Counted from the first letter of the stretch, positions 1-7,750 are shown. The stretch is DNA of 26,245 nucleotides from JAVBNC01 sp031551765 (GCA_031551765.1 JAVBNC010000085.1:1-26245); one strand, 5' to 3'. The notes: generated by a model from the letters alone, not told the origin. Translations and numbers: made by a program.

Positions 1-262
1 CTTTCCCCCGGACCCCCTATCCCCTTCCAAAGAACTTTGACAGGGGTATGGCGGTCGCCTCTTTGATGGCGTGATTCCGTACAATTACGGTTTCGCCATT
101 TTCAGCTTGTCAAATCAGCACCTGCCAGTATGTGAGCGCCGTGGCGCAAACAGAACGGCAGATGAGCACTATTTTTTTAGCCACCCTGAAAGGGGTCCAG
201 GGGCGCTAGCCCTTGGCGGGTGCAGGGCAGAGCCCTGCTTCGACTCTTAATTGGCTTCGACA
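1..262 (+). repeat. Mosaic MITE-like repeat, copy A (left part cut by window edge)
   Basis: Bases 181-262 match 3265-3346 (copy B) over 82 positions with about six mismatches by eye, ending in the same terminus, GGCTTCGACA at 253-262. That terminus is the reverse complement of the left end of copies B and C (TGTCGAAGCC). The interior before 181 shares only short pieces with other copies (for example a GACAGGGG segment near 40). No coding region is seen in it. It ends 9 bp before the stop codon of the HmcD-like gene on the minus strand. Whether all of 1-180 belongs to the element is inference. Confidence 0.65.
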
Positions 263-271
263 AAACTGCCT

Positions 272-415
272 TTAAAACTTGCGTATCTTTTCGTCCCTGC
301 CGCTCAGGAAAAGCCAGAACCCGGCCAGCACCACCAGCCCGGCGCCTATGAGCACATAGGTGACGGACTTGGTGTGCAGCATGAAGTCGTGCAGGGAATA
401 AAATTGCTGGTCCAT
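272..415 (-). CDS. HmcD/NhcD-like small membrane protein
   Basis: A 47-residue protein with one hydrophobic span (about residues 18-37, rich in V, L, G, A and F) followed by a basic tail ending GRDEKIRKF. It is the third gene of the redox module, and a tiny single-span subunit in this place is characteristic of the Hmc and Nhc complexes of Desulfovibrio; its biochemical role there is not well defined. I chose the internal ATG at 415 because it is preceded by AAGGA at good spacing and lies 19 bp after the stop of the NrfD-like gene. The longer reading from 460 (62 aa) overlaps that gene and has no comparable ribosome binding site. The downstream side is occupied by repeat copy A, 9 bp from the stop. 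Confidence 0.75.
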   Translation of the reverse strand: MDQQFYSLHDFMLHTKSVTYVLIGAGLVVLAGFWLFLSGRDEKIRKF

Positions 416-434
416 GATGAGTCCTTGAACGCGC

Positions 435-1619
435 TCAGTGCGCGTCTTTGTAGTCGGCATGCTCGTACAGGACGGGCATGAGCGAGCAGATGACGCGGTA
501 CGCGGTGATGATCAGGGTCACGATGAAGATGGACAGACCGATTTCCGTGATGCTGGGGAAATAGCGCTCGTCCGACGGCAGCTGCCAGTTGAAGGCCACC
601 AGACAGACGATGAAGCGGTTGAGCACGATGCCGAGAATGGCCAGCACGGAAGCGGCGCGCACGAAGCCCAGGCGCTTTTCCCGGTTACCCATGGCGTAGA
701 GCAGGGAAGGCAGCGCGATGAAGCCGAAGAATTCCACCAGGTACAACAGGCCGTAGCCGGTGGAGAGGTAGGCCCAGGTGTTGTTCAGGGCCAGATCGAA
801 CACGCGCATGCAGGCGTAGCCCGCCAGGATGAAGGACGCGGCTTTGGCGAAACCGAACGCCACCTCGTTGGCCGAGGCGTTGTGGGCGTCGTCCATCATG
901 TGGTGCATGCCCCGGTGGGCCAGGCCGCCTTCAAAAATGACCATGGACAGGCCCGCGTACATGCTGGAGACAAAAAAGAACACCGGCAGGAAGGACGAGT
1001 ACCACAAGGGGTGGAGCTTGCCGGGCGTGATCAGGAACAGGGAGCCCAAGGAACTTTGGTGCATGGTGGAAAGAATCACGCCCAGAATGGTCAGGGGGAG
1101 CGTAAGGCGCACCAGGAAGTTGCGCAGGTTTTTCAGGCCCAGCCATTCCAGCGCGGCCGGGGACCATTCGATAAACAGCACGGTCAGGTAGATGAACACG
1201 CACAGGCCCACTTCGAACAGCACGGACGTGGTGCCCTGGGAAAGGAAAATGGGGTACACCAGCCGCCAGGGCTGGCCCACGTCGTAGTGCAGGGCCACGA
1301 CCACGAAAAGATAGCCCAGAAAGGCCGTGGTAATGGCGGGCCGCACGGCGGCGTGGTAGCGCTTGAGGCCGAACAGGTAGCAGGCGGCGGAGGTGGTGTA
1401 GCCCCCGGCGGCCAGCGCCACGCCGCAGAGCAGGTCAAAGGCGATCCAGATGCCCCAGGGGTTGGTGTCGTCCAGGTTGCTGACCCCGCCGATGCCCAGA
1501 GTGAAGCGCATCACGGTAATGACCAGGCCCATGACCAGAATCACGGCCGTAAGGATATTGCCGGGGGTCCAGGTGAGCGAACGGAACAGGGCGCGGACTT
1601 GATTCATGGGGGTAGTCAT
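435..1619 (-). CDS. HmcC/NhcC-like NrfD-family integral membrane subunit
   Basis: A polytopic membrane protein of 394 residues with about ten hydrophobic segments, starting near residue 20 (ILTAVILVMGLVITVM) and ending in a short charged tail (YEHADYKDAH). NrfD-family proteins (PsrC, HmcC, DsrP) exchange electrons with the quinone pool and with an attached iron-sulfur subunit. The length and the neighbours fit HmcC/NhcC best. The start codon overlaps the stop of the ferredoxin gene (GTGATGA region), implying translational coupling. I prefer ATG at 1619 because GGAGG lies 7 nt upstream; a GTG at 1622 would add one residue. DsrP is the main alternative, but the small HmcD-like gene downstream argues against it. 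Confidence 0.85.
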   Translation of the reverse strand: MTTPMNQVRALFRSLTWTPGNILTAVILVMGLVITVMRFTLGIGGVSNLDDTNPWGIWIAFDLLCGVALAAGGYTTSAACYLFGLKRYHAAVRPAITTAFLGYLFVVVALHYDVGQPWRLVYPIFLSQGTTSVLFEVGLCVFIYLTVLFIEWSPAALEWLGLKNLRNFLVRLTLPLTILGVILSTMHQSSLGSLFLITPGKLHPLWYSSFLPVFFFVSSMYAGLSMVIFEGGLAHRGMHHMMDDAHNASANEVAFGFAKAASFILAGYACMRVFDLALNNTWAYLSTGYGLLYLVEFFGFIALPSLLYAMGNREKRLGFVRAASVLAILGIVLNRFIVCLVAFNWQLPSDERYFPSITEIGLSIFIVTLIITAYRVICSLMPVLYEHADYKDAH

Positions 1620-2857
1620 CACGCGTCCTCCCCGGGTTTTTTAGGTGTGCTTTTTTTCGGTGCGGGTTTTTTGGCGGCTTTTGCGTCACCCGCTGTTTTG
1701 GACGCCGTTTTCGGGGCGGCCTTGGGTTTCGCCTTGGCCGCCAGTTCCACGGTCAGTTCCGCAGTCAGGGCGGCGCGCTGTTCTTCCAGGGCCTTTTCCG
1801 CTTCTTCTTTGGCAGCGGCGGCAGCGGCGGCCAAGGCGGTTTCCTGCTCCTTGGCTGCTTTGGCCAGGGCGCCGTCTTTGTCCTTTTCCGCCTTGGCCAG
1901 GGCGGTTTTCAGGGCCGCGTCCGCCTTGTCTTTGGCTTCGGCCAGGGCCTGGGTCACGGCGGCTTCGCGCTCTTCCTGGCTGACCTTTTCCTTGCGCTTG
2001 CTGATGGCGTAAGCCCCGGTGAGCAGCACGGGCCACAGCCCGGCCACCATGGGCACGGAAGCCAAAGCCCCGGCCGTGAGTTCCGGCGCGGAAGCCGTGC
2101 CCAGTTCCGGCTGGCCTAAATTCTTGTGCGGCACCGGGGAAAGGTACAGCCAGCTGGTGCCGCCCATTTCCCGCTCGCCGTAAATGTGGTTCACGTAGCG
2201 GCCCGGCTCTTTGGCTATGCGGTCTTTCGCCAGCAACAGCAGTTCATGGCGCCTGCCGAACAGCAGCGCGCCGGTGGGACAGCTTTCCGAACAGCCCGGC
2301 TGCCTGCCTTCCTTCAGGCGCGGCGCGCACAGCGTGCACTTGTGCACCAAGGGGTTGAGCACTTTATCGTAGTCATAGGCCGGCACGTTGAAGGGACAGG
2401 CGATCATGCAGTAGCGGCAGCCCACGCACAGGCTGGGGTCGTAGGTGACGGAACCGTCCGGGTTCTTGATGAAGGCTTTGACGAAACAGGCGGAAGCGCA
2501 GGCCGGTTCCTGGCAGTGGTTGCACTGCTGTTTGCGGAAAACAGGCTTGGCGTTCGCTTGAGCGGGGTATTTGTTGACCACCGTGTAACTGGCCACGGAG
2601 GTGCGGCGCTTTTTGTCCAGCACGGAAAGGTCGTCGAAAGGCCTGGAGGGCGCGGGCCGGTTGTTGACCCGGGCGCAAGCCTCTTCACAGCGGCGGCAGC
2701 CTATGCACAGCGTTGAGTCGTGCAGTACGCCCACGGCGGCCGGGTTGGAAGCGATACGCGCGCCGGACGCGGCTTTCGCCACCTGGACGGCCACGCCGCT
2801 TGCCGCGGCCGCGCCGCCGCTGAGCCCCAGGAGTTTTAAAAACTGTCTGCGCCGCAT
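1619..2857 (-). CDS. HmcB/NhcB-like TAT-exported 4x[4Fe-4S] ferredoxin subunit
   Basis: A 412-aa iron-sulfur subunit. The N-terminus has a twin-arginine signal (RRRQFLK, hydrophobic stretch to about residue 29). Sixteen cysteines in four groups follow: C51/54/57/61, C112/115/120/124, C144/147/150/154 and C174/177/189/193, enough for four [4Fe-4S] clusters as in NrfC/HmcB/DsrO proteins. A membrane span lies at about 262-285, so the protein should be a periplasmic ferredoxin anchored next to the NrfD-like subunit, passing electrons between a periplasmic cytochrome and the membrane. Beyond residue 287 there is an unusual tail of about 125 residues rich in Ala, Lys and Glu, probably coiled coil then a basic disordered end (KKSTPKKPGEDA), predicted cytoplasmic. 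AAGGAG precedes the ATG. No cytochrome gene lies upstream, unlike the classical hmc/nhc operons. Confidence 0.88.
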   Translation of the reverse strand: MRRRQFLKLLGLSGGAAAASGVAVQVAKAASGARIASNPAAVGVLHDSTLCIGCRRCEEACARVNNRPAPSRPFDDLSVLDKKRRTSVASYTVVNKYPAQANAKPVFRKQQCNHCQEPACASACFVKAFIKNPDGSVTYDPSLCVGCRYCMIACPFNVPAYDYDKVLNPLVHKCTLCAPRLKEGRQPGCSESCPTGALLFGRRHELLLLAKDRIAKEPGRYVNHIYGEREMGGTSWLYLSPVPHKNLGQPELGTASAPELTAGALASVPMVAGLWPVLLTGAYAISKRKEKVSQEEREAAVTQALAEAKDKADAALKTALAKAEKDKDGALAKAAKEQETALAAAAAAAKEEAEKALEEQRAALTAELTVELAAKAKPKAAPKTASKTAGDAKAAKKPAPKKSTPKKPGEDA

Positions 2858-2963
2858 GCTCGCTCCTTACCGTGACGCCGGGGCATGGATATGCCAGCCG
2901 CCGCGTTGCATTACAGGAAAAAAAGCGCTGAGACCCTTGGTATATAAGGCATTGTCACAGTCT

Positions 2964-2992
2964 TTACTATTCCTTTCACCGCGCTTCGTCAA
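2964..2992 (-). promoter_or_regulatory. Candidate promoter for the HmcBCD-like operon
   Basis: On the minus strand TTGACG (2987-2992) is followed after 17 bp by TAGTAA (2964-2969), about 107 bp upstream of the ferredoxin start. The -35 box is good and the -10 box is poor. A second AT-rich element (TTATATA) lies nearer the gene at about 2940-2950. Inference from motif only. Confidence 0.3.
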
Positions 2993-3030
2993 GGCGGGGC
3001 CGCGCCTGGCGCGCAGCAGCCGTTAGGTGT

Positions 3031-3346
3031 TGTCGAAGCCATCCAAGAACGAAAGCAGGGCTCGATGCGGCACGTCCTGTGCCGCCCCCTTCGGGCGTCG
3101 CTACGCTCCGTGCGCAACCGCTTCCTGCGGTTGCGAGATCCCTGCACCCGCAAGGGGACTGAGCCCCCTTGACCCCGCGACAGGGGGACGGCTTCGCGCG
3201 CGGTGAACACCCCAGCGAGTGCGGACACAGAGGGAATGCTTCGAGTAACCTGTACCGTCGTCAACCACCCTGAACGGGATCCAGGGGCGCTAGCCCTTGG
3301 CGGGTGCGGGGCAGCGCCCTGCTTCGACTCTTAGATGGCTTCGACA
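3031..3346 (+). repeat. MITE-like repeat, copy B (complete, 316 bp)
   Basis: Bounded by a perfect 13-bp inverted terminal repeat: TGTCGAAGCCATC at 3031-3043 and GATGGCTTCGACA at 3334-3346. The interior holds several hairpin-forming stretches (for example the near-palindrome CCAGGGGCGCTAGCCCTTGG near 3282) and no convincing reading frame. The segment from about 3194 to 3290 matches copy C (about 7579-7680), including GCGAGTGCGGACACAGAGG and GAGTAACCTGTACCG. The last 82 bp match copy A. The right end lies 11 bp from the amidohydrolase stop codon. No clear target-site duplication is visible at the ends. Confidence 0.8.
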
Positions 3347-3357
3347 GCTATCCAAAT

Positions 3358-5193
3358 CTATCGCACAGCCGTGGCGTCGTATACCAAGCGGCCCAGGAAG
3401 TAGGTGCGGGCCACCGGGGTTTTGGCTATTTCCCAGTCGGGCACCGCGTTTTCGTTAAGAATATTTTTGTCCAGCACCACGAAATTGGCCAGCTTGCCTT
3501 TTTCTATGGACCCCATGAGCTTTTCCGCGAACATCTGGCGCGCGGCGTTGATGGTGAAGGTTTCGATCATCCGCTCGCGGCTGACGCGCTCTTCCGGTCC
3601 AAGGGTGTCGTACTTGGCGGGGAGCGCGCCGGGAGCGTTGCGGGTGACGCCGATTTCAATGGCCGTGAGCGGCGCGGGCAGACCGGTCACCGGGGAATCG
3701 CTGGACGAAGTGACCAGCACGCCGTGGTTGAAAAAGCGCTTCAAGGGGTATTCTTTGGCGGCCCGTTCCGGCCCCAGGACCACGCTTTCCACTTGGTAAT
3801 ACAGAGAGGGGTCTTTGAAGAACCAGTAGGGCTGGGCGGCGGCCACCACGTCCAGTTCGGCCATGCGTTGCATGTCGCTGTCCGCCACCAGTTGGATGTG
3901 GGTCAGGGTATGGCGGGCGTCGCGCCTGCCGTTGGCCTTGGCCGCGGCCGCGAAGGCGTCGATGTACACCCGGCTGGCCCCGTCGCCTATGGAGTGCACG
4001 TGGACTTGCAGACCCTTGGCGTCCAGGGCCTTGACCAGGGCTTCCACCTCTTCCGGCTTGCGCAGCAGGCGGCCTTTGTAGTCTTTGGCGTCGGACTTGT
4101 TGTCGGCGTAAGGTTCCAGCAGGTAGCCGGTGCGGCCTTCGATGACCCCGTCGGCAAAGACTTTGACGGCGTCGTAGCGCAGGCTCTGGCTGCTCTTGTG
4201 GCGCTCGCGCAGGGTCACGGCCTGGTTGATAAGCTCCTGCGTGGTCAGGCCGGGCTTGGCGTACACGGACATGCGGTAGATAAGGCCCAGCTCGCCCTTG
4301 CGCTCCAGGGAGGCGAGAGCATTGTACATTTCGCCCTGGGCCGGGTCCGGCAGGGTGCCGGAAGAGCCGGAAACGCCCATGACCCCGGTAATGCCGTAGC
4401 TGTGCATGTCCTTTTCAAAAAGCTTGAGCGCGGTGGTATACTGTTCCTGCGTGTAGCGGATGCGCGGGATGCGCTCCAGAATGAGCGCGCGGGCCGTATC
4501 GCGGAACGTGCCCCACACGGCGCCGGTTTTGGGGTCGCGCTCTATCTTGCCGCCGTCAGGGTCCTTGGCGGCGGTGTCGTTCAGCAGCTTGGCGTGCTCC
4601 AGGGCCTTGGAATTGGCCCAGGTGGAATGGCCGTCGGAAGAGTTGAACATGACCGGCGTGTTTTCCAGGTTGGTGCCTTTGAGAATTTCATCCAGCAGCG
4701 CCGCGCTGGGGCCCAGAGTGGCGTATTCCGAACCGTAGCGTTTGGTGTTGTAAGTGACGAAGGCGCCGTTGTCCCAGCCCGCGCCGCGCACCACTTTCAA
4801 GCCTTTGGCCTTCTCGTCCAGGGCAAAGGCGCGGATTTTCCGCTCGTACGCTTCCACGAACTCCAGGTTTTTGATGGAAAGCTCGTACAGCCTGCGCTGC
4901 TGCGCCCCGGCCACGTGGGTGTGGGCGTCCAGAAAGCCGGGCAGAAGCATGCGGCCTTTCAGGTCCACCACCCGGGTTTTTTTGCCGACGTAGCGGGCGG
5001 CCTCGGCGGCGGAACCCACGAACAGGATGCGCTCGCCCAGCACGGCCACGGCTTCTTTGACGCTGCGCGCGTCGTCCACGGTGTAGACGTAGCCGTTGGT
5101 CAGCACCAGGTCGGCGGGTTCGGCCGCGTGGCCGGGCAGGGCGGAAAGCAGGACAAGGCAGAGCAGGGACGCGAGCAGGGACGGAAAACGCAT
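3358..5193 (-). CDS. Secreted YtcJ-like metal-dependent amidohydrolase
   Basis: A 611-aa protein with a Sec signal peptide (hydrophobic core about residues 5-20, likely cut after GHA at 23), so it acts in the periplasm. It belongs to the amidohydrolase 3 (YtcJ-like) branch. The N-terminal metal motif DAHTH gives H91 and H93; K344 in VKVFADG fits the bridging lysine; H398/H400 in HVHSIGDG, H428/H432 in RHTLTHIQ and D499 in SSDSP fit the other ligands. The DGHSTWANSKAL block (187-198) is typical of this group. The substrate cannot be named from sequence; members hydrolyse amide or imide bonds, often poorly characterised. The ATG at 5193 was preferred over an upstream in-frame ATG at 5628 because it begins the signal peptide and has a GGAG site 7 nt upstream. 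The longer form would overlap the divergent flavoprotein gene. Confidence 0.88.
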   Translation of the reverse strand: MRFPSLLASLLCLVLLSALPGHAAEPADLVLTNGYVYTVDDARSVKEAVAVLGERILFVGSAAEAARYVGKKTRVVDLKGRMLLPGFLDAHTHVAGAQQRRLYELSIKNLEFVEAYERKIRAFALDEKAKGLKVVRGAGWDNGAFVTYNTKRYGSEYATLGPSAALLDEILKGTNLENTPVMFNSSDGHSTWANSKALEHAKLLNDTAAKDPDGGKIERDPKTGAVWGTFRDTARALILERIPRIRYTQEQYTTALKLFEKDMHSYGITGVMGVSGSSGTLPDPAQGEMYNALASLERKGELGLIYRMSVYAKPGLTTQELINQAVTLRERHKSSQSLRYDAVKVFADGVIEGRTGYLLEPYADNKSDAKDYKGRLLRKPEEVEALVKALDAKGLQVHVHSIGDGASRVYIDAFAAAAKANGRRDARHTLTHIQLVADSDMQRMAELDVVAAAQPYWFFKDPSLYYQVESVVLGPERAAKEYPLKRFFNHGVLVTSSSDSPVTGLPAPLTAIEIGVTRNAPGALPAKYDTLGPEERVSRERMIETFTINAARQMFAEKLMGSIEKGKLANFVVLDKNILNENAVPDWEIAKTPVARTYFLGRLVYDATAVR

Positions 5194-5353
5194 GGAACTA
5201 CTCCAGGTTACAGGCGTAAAAGTATGAGGTGACCGGCGTGGAGCCTTCCGTACGGGGAAAAGAGCCTCTTTTATACAGGAAGAGGCGGCAACAGGAAAGG
5301 GAAACCCCGGAACGCCCCTCGACAGGCCGCAGGGAACGCGGTAGACCCGGAAT

Positions 5354-5968
5354 ATGAGTAACGCCGCGCTCCCCTGCATGCTGCATTGCAGCCCCCGGCC
5401 GTCCGGCAACAGCGCGGCCGCGCTGGAGTTGTTTTTCCAGGGCCTGGACGCGGGGCCGAAGGACGTGCAGCGTCTGTTCCTGCGTGAGCACAGCATCCAG
5501 CCTTGCGCCGGGTGCGGCCGCTGCGCCCGCCACCCCGGCTTGCGCTGCCCCTTTGAAGCCAAAGACGGCAGCGCGCCCCTGCTGCGCGCTCTGGAAACGG
5601 CCCCGGCCCTGTGCCTGGTCAGCCCCATCTATTTTTACCACCTGCCCGCGCAGTTCAAGGCCCTGATAGACCGCACCCAGCCTTTTTGGGAAGCGAGGCA
5701 GCACGGGGTTGCGTCCCGGCCCAAGCAAGGGCGGCCGGTGTGGGCCATATTGCTGGCGGCGCGGCCCAAAGGCGCGAAGCTCTTTGAAGGCAGCCTGCTC
5801 ACCCTGCGCTGCTGCTTCGACAATATGGGCCTGAGCCTGCGGGACCCGCTCTGCCTCTATGGCCTGGACGGGCCGGGCGACCTGGCCGCGAACCCGGAGG
5901 CCCGCGAAGCGGTGACGGCCTACGCCCGCGCCGCGCGGGAGCGCTTTTTGAGCGCCGTGCGGGAGTAG
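5354..5968 (+). CDS. Iron-sulfur-flavoprotein-like NAD(P)H-dependent FMN reductase
   Basis: A 204-aa flavodoxin-fold protein. CSPRPSGNS (residues 12-20) is the FMN-phosphate loop and SPIYFYHLPAQFKALIDR (90-107) is the second flavin-binding region of the FMN-reductase family. Cysteines C51, C54, C57 and C65 form a compact CX2CX2CX7C motif like that of archaeal/anaerobe iron-sulfur flavoproteins (Isf), which carry FMN and a [4Fe-4S] cluster and transfer electrons in anaerobes. Cluster binding here is inference. It starts divergently from the amidohydrolase, about 160 bp away, and is followed after 3 bp by the comF-type gene, so it probably heads an operon. The ribosome binding site is weak (a GGGAA sequence lies farther upstream than usual). 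Confidence 0.82.
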   Translation: MSNAALPCMLHCSPRPSGNSAAALELFFQGLDAGPKDVQRLFLREHSIQPCAGCGRCARHPGLRCPFEAKDGSAPLLRALETAPALCLVSPIYFYHLPAQFKALIDRTQPFWEARQHGVASRPKQGRPVWAILLAARPKGAKLFEGSLLTLRCCFDNMGLSLRDPLCLYGLDGPGDLAANPEAREAVTAYARAARERFLSAVRE

Positions 5969-5971
5969 GGC

Positions 5972-6727
5972 ATGGCTGCGCCCGCTTTGACTCTCCCCGC
6001 TCTGGGCCGCTCTCTGCTGGAGCTGTTGCGCGAGGAACGCTGCCTGTGCTGCGGCACGCCGGTGCCTTTCGCGGAATTGGGCGACAGCGTGTTGTGTTCC
6101 GGCTGCCGCCCGGCTCTCAGCCGCCGGGTGCGGGGATTCTGCCCCTCCTGCGGGGAATTGATGGCCTGGCCGGACCAGGAAAACGCCCCTTGCGGCCGCT
6201 GTCTGCGCGAAGCCCCGCCTTGGCGGCGCTTTTTCTTTCACGGCGCCTACGAAGATCGCTTGCGGGACCTTGTGCTGCGCCTGAAAGACGGGCGCGAACT
6301 GGCCCTGGCGCGCGGCCTGGGTTCTTTGCTGGCCCGGCACCCGGACCTGACCCCGGAATACGACGCGCTGGTGCCCGCGCCCATGCACGGGCGCCGTCTG
6401 CGTGAGCGCGGTTTCAACCAGGCTCTGGAACTGGCCCGGCCTGTGGCCGGGGCGTTGCGCGCTCCTCTGGCCCCGGAGCTTTTGCGCCGCCATAAGGCCG
6501 CACGGCCGCAGACGGGCCTGAGCCGCGCGGAACGGCGGGCCAATCTGCGCGGCGTGTTCGCCGCTTCCGAAGCGGTTCGAGACAAACGCCTGCTGCTGGT
6601 GGACGACATAGCCACCACCGGCGCTACGCTGGAGCAGGCGACACGGGCGCTGCTGCAAGCCGGGGCGATTTTTGTGGATGTGGCCGTGCTGGCCCGCACT
6701 CCGGCCCACCCGGCTTTTCATGCGTAA
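5972..6727 (+). CDS. comF: ComF-family phosphoribosyltransferase
   Basis: A 251-aa protein with the ComF plan. The N-terminal part carries cysteine pairs suited to zinc binding (C24/C26/C27, C42/C45, C57/C60, C74/C77). A type I phosphoribosyltransferase domain follows, with the PRPP loop LLLVDDIATTGATL at 207-220 and an upstream HGRRLRERGFNQ block (139-150) typical of ComF/GntX. In naturally competent bacteria ComF takes part in DNA uptake, but homologues are widespread in non-competent species and the substrate is uncertain. The ATG lies 3 bp after the stop of the flavoprotein gene and the next flavoprotein follows after 24 bp, so the three genes are likely co-transcribed. No other competence gene is in the window. 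Confidence 0.88.
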   Translation: MAAPALTLPALGRSLLELLREERCLCCGTPVPFAELGDSVLCSGCRPALSRRVRGFCPSCGELMAWPDQENAPCGRCLREAPPWRRFFFHGAYEDRLRDLVLRLKDGRELALARGLGSLLARHPDLTPEYDALVPAPMHGRRLRERGFNQALELARPVAGALRAPLAPELLRRHKAARPQTGLSRAERRANLRGVFAASEAVRDKRLLLVDDIATTGATLEQATRALLQAGAIFVDVAVLARTPAHPAFHA

Positions 6728-6751
6728 AATCAGACGGAGCAGGAGAGACAC

Positions 6752-7438
6752 ATGAAACTACTGGCCATAAACGGCAGCCCTCGCAAGGCCATGAACACCG
6801 CGCAGGTGCTGGAACAGGTGGTCAAGGGCGCGCAGGCTCAGGGCGCGGAAGCGAAGCTGGTCCATCTGCGCGACATCAGCTTCAAGGGCTGCATCAGCTG
6901 TTTCCACTGCAAGGACCCGGCCGGGAGTTCCTACGGTCGCTGTATCCTGAAGGACGACTTGCGGCCCGTGCTGCAACAGGCACACGAGGCCGACGCGCTG
7001 GTTTTGGGTTCGCCCTTCTACTTTGGCGTGGAAACCGGGCTGATGCGCTCGTTCATGGAGCGGCTGTGGTTCCAGTACTTTCTCTACAGCCTGAAAAAAA
7101 AGCCGCTCTCTCCGCGAAAAAAGGCCGCGGCCCTCGTCTATACAATGAACATCAAGGAAGAGGACATCCCCAAATACGGCAAGGACAGGGCCATTGCCCT
7201 TTCCAAGGGCGTCATGGAGCGGCTGTTCGCGCCCTGCGAGGTGTTCCTGTGCTGCGACACCAAGCAGGTCAAAGACTACTCCCGCTATGAAATGGACATG
7301 TGGGACGTGTCCGCCAAGCTCAAGCGCCACGAGGAAGTGTTCCCGCAAGACCTGGCGCGGGCTTTCGCCCTGGGTGAGAAGCTGGTCAGTTGGGAGTTGG
7401 CTGTCGAAGCCATCCCTTATCCGCTCCGGGGCCGATAA
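6752..7438 (+). CDS. NAD(P)H-dependent FMN reductase / Isf-like flavoprotein with repeat-derived C-terminus
   Basis: A 228-aa flavodoxin-fold protein: INGSPRKAMNT (residues 6-16) is the FMN-phosphate loop and LGSPFYFGVETGLMRSFMERL (about 85-105) the second flavin region. C47, C50, C53 and C64 form a CX2CX2CX10C motif, so an iron-sulfur cluster as in Isf is possible; the last spacing is longer than the classical motif. AGGAGA precedes the ATG. It closes the three-gene operon. The last 11 residues (VEAIPYPLRGR) and the TAA stop are read from the left end of repeat copy C, which begins at 7402 inside the gene. The ancestral 3' end has therefore probably been replaced or extended, with the fold itself intact. 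Confidence 0.85.
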   Translation: MKLLAINGSPRKAMNTAQVLEQVVKGAQAQGAEAKLVHLRDISFKGCISCFHCKDPAGSSYGRCILKDDLRPVLQQAHEADALVLGSPFYFGVETGLMRSFMERLWFQYFLYSLKKKPLSPRKKAAALVYTMNIKEEDIPKYGKDRAIALSKGVMERLFAPCEVFLCCDTKQVKDYSRYEMDMWDVSAKLKRHEEVFPQDLARAFALGEKLVSWELAVEAIPYPLRGR

Positions 7439-7750
7439 GATGCGTGACCGGCAAAGCCGGATCACGCCCGGCCCTTGCGCTCCATAGGCCCTGGCGGGCC
7501 TGGCCTGCGCTGCGCTCCGGCCCCCTCCGGGGGTACAAGGTGGGGCTGCCTCCTGGACCCCGCGACAGGGGATATATTTCGCGCGCGGTGGGCATCTGAG
7601 CGAGTGCGGACACAGAGGAAGGGTTTTGAGTAACCTGTACCGCCAGTCGACCCTGAATGGGTTCCAAGGGGCGCGCCCTTGGCGGGAGAGTCCAGAGAGG
7701 GCGGAGCCCTCTTTGGCCGCCGGAGGCATGCTATCCAATTGGCTTCGACA
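7402..7750 (+). repeat. MITE-like repeat, copy C (complete, 349 bp)
   Basis: Left end TGTCGAAGCCATCC at 7402-7415 and right end TGGCTTCGACA at 7740-7750, an 11-bp perfect inverted terminal repeat. Bases 7402 to about 7545 match copy D (25972 to about 26115), including ATCCGCTCCGGGGCCG, TGCGTGACCGGCAAAGCC and GCGCTCCATAGGCCCTGGCG. The stretch from about 7579 matches copy B. A near-palindrome CCAAGGGGCGCGCCCTTGG lies at about 7664-7682. It overlaps the last 37 bp of the flavoprotein gene and ends 87 bp before the PLP-enzyme start. No transposase is encoded. Confidence 0.8.

Noticed and set aside
3031..3346. Repeat copy B as the remains of an insertion sequence with a broken transposase
   Set aside because: No frame in copies B or C shows transposase-like sequence, and both complete copies are short (316 and 349 bp), which fits a MITE better.
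3304..5232. Plus-strand frame of 642 codons over the amidohydrolase
   Set aside because: The opposite strand encodes an amidohydrolase with all expected metal ligands and a signal peptide. This frame has none of these and starts within repeat copy B.
5194..5628. N-terminal extension of the amidohydrolase to 756 aa
   Set aside because: It would put 145 unrelated residues before a good signal peptide, and overlap the divergent flavoprotein gene. The ATG at 5193 has a proper ribosome binding site.
5198..6751. Minus-strand frame of 517 codons over the flavoprotein and comF genes
   Set aside because: The plus strand shows clear FMN and PRPP motifs; the product of this frame is Gln/Arg/Ala-rich without motifs.
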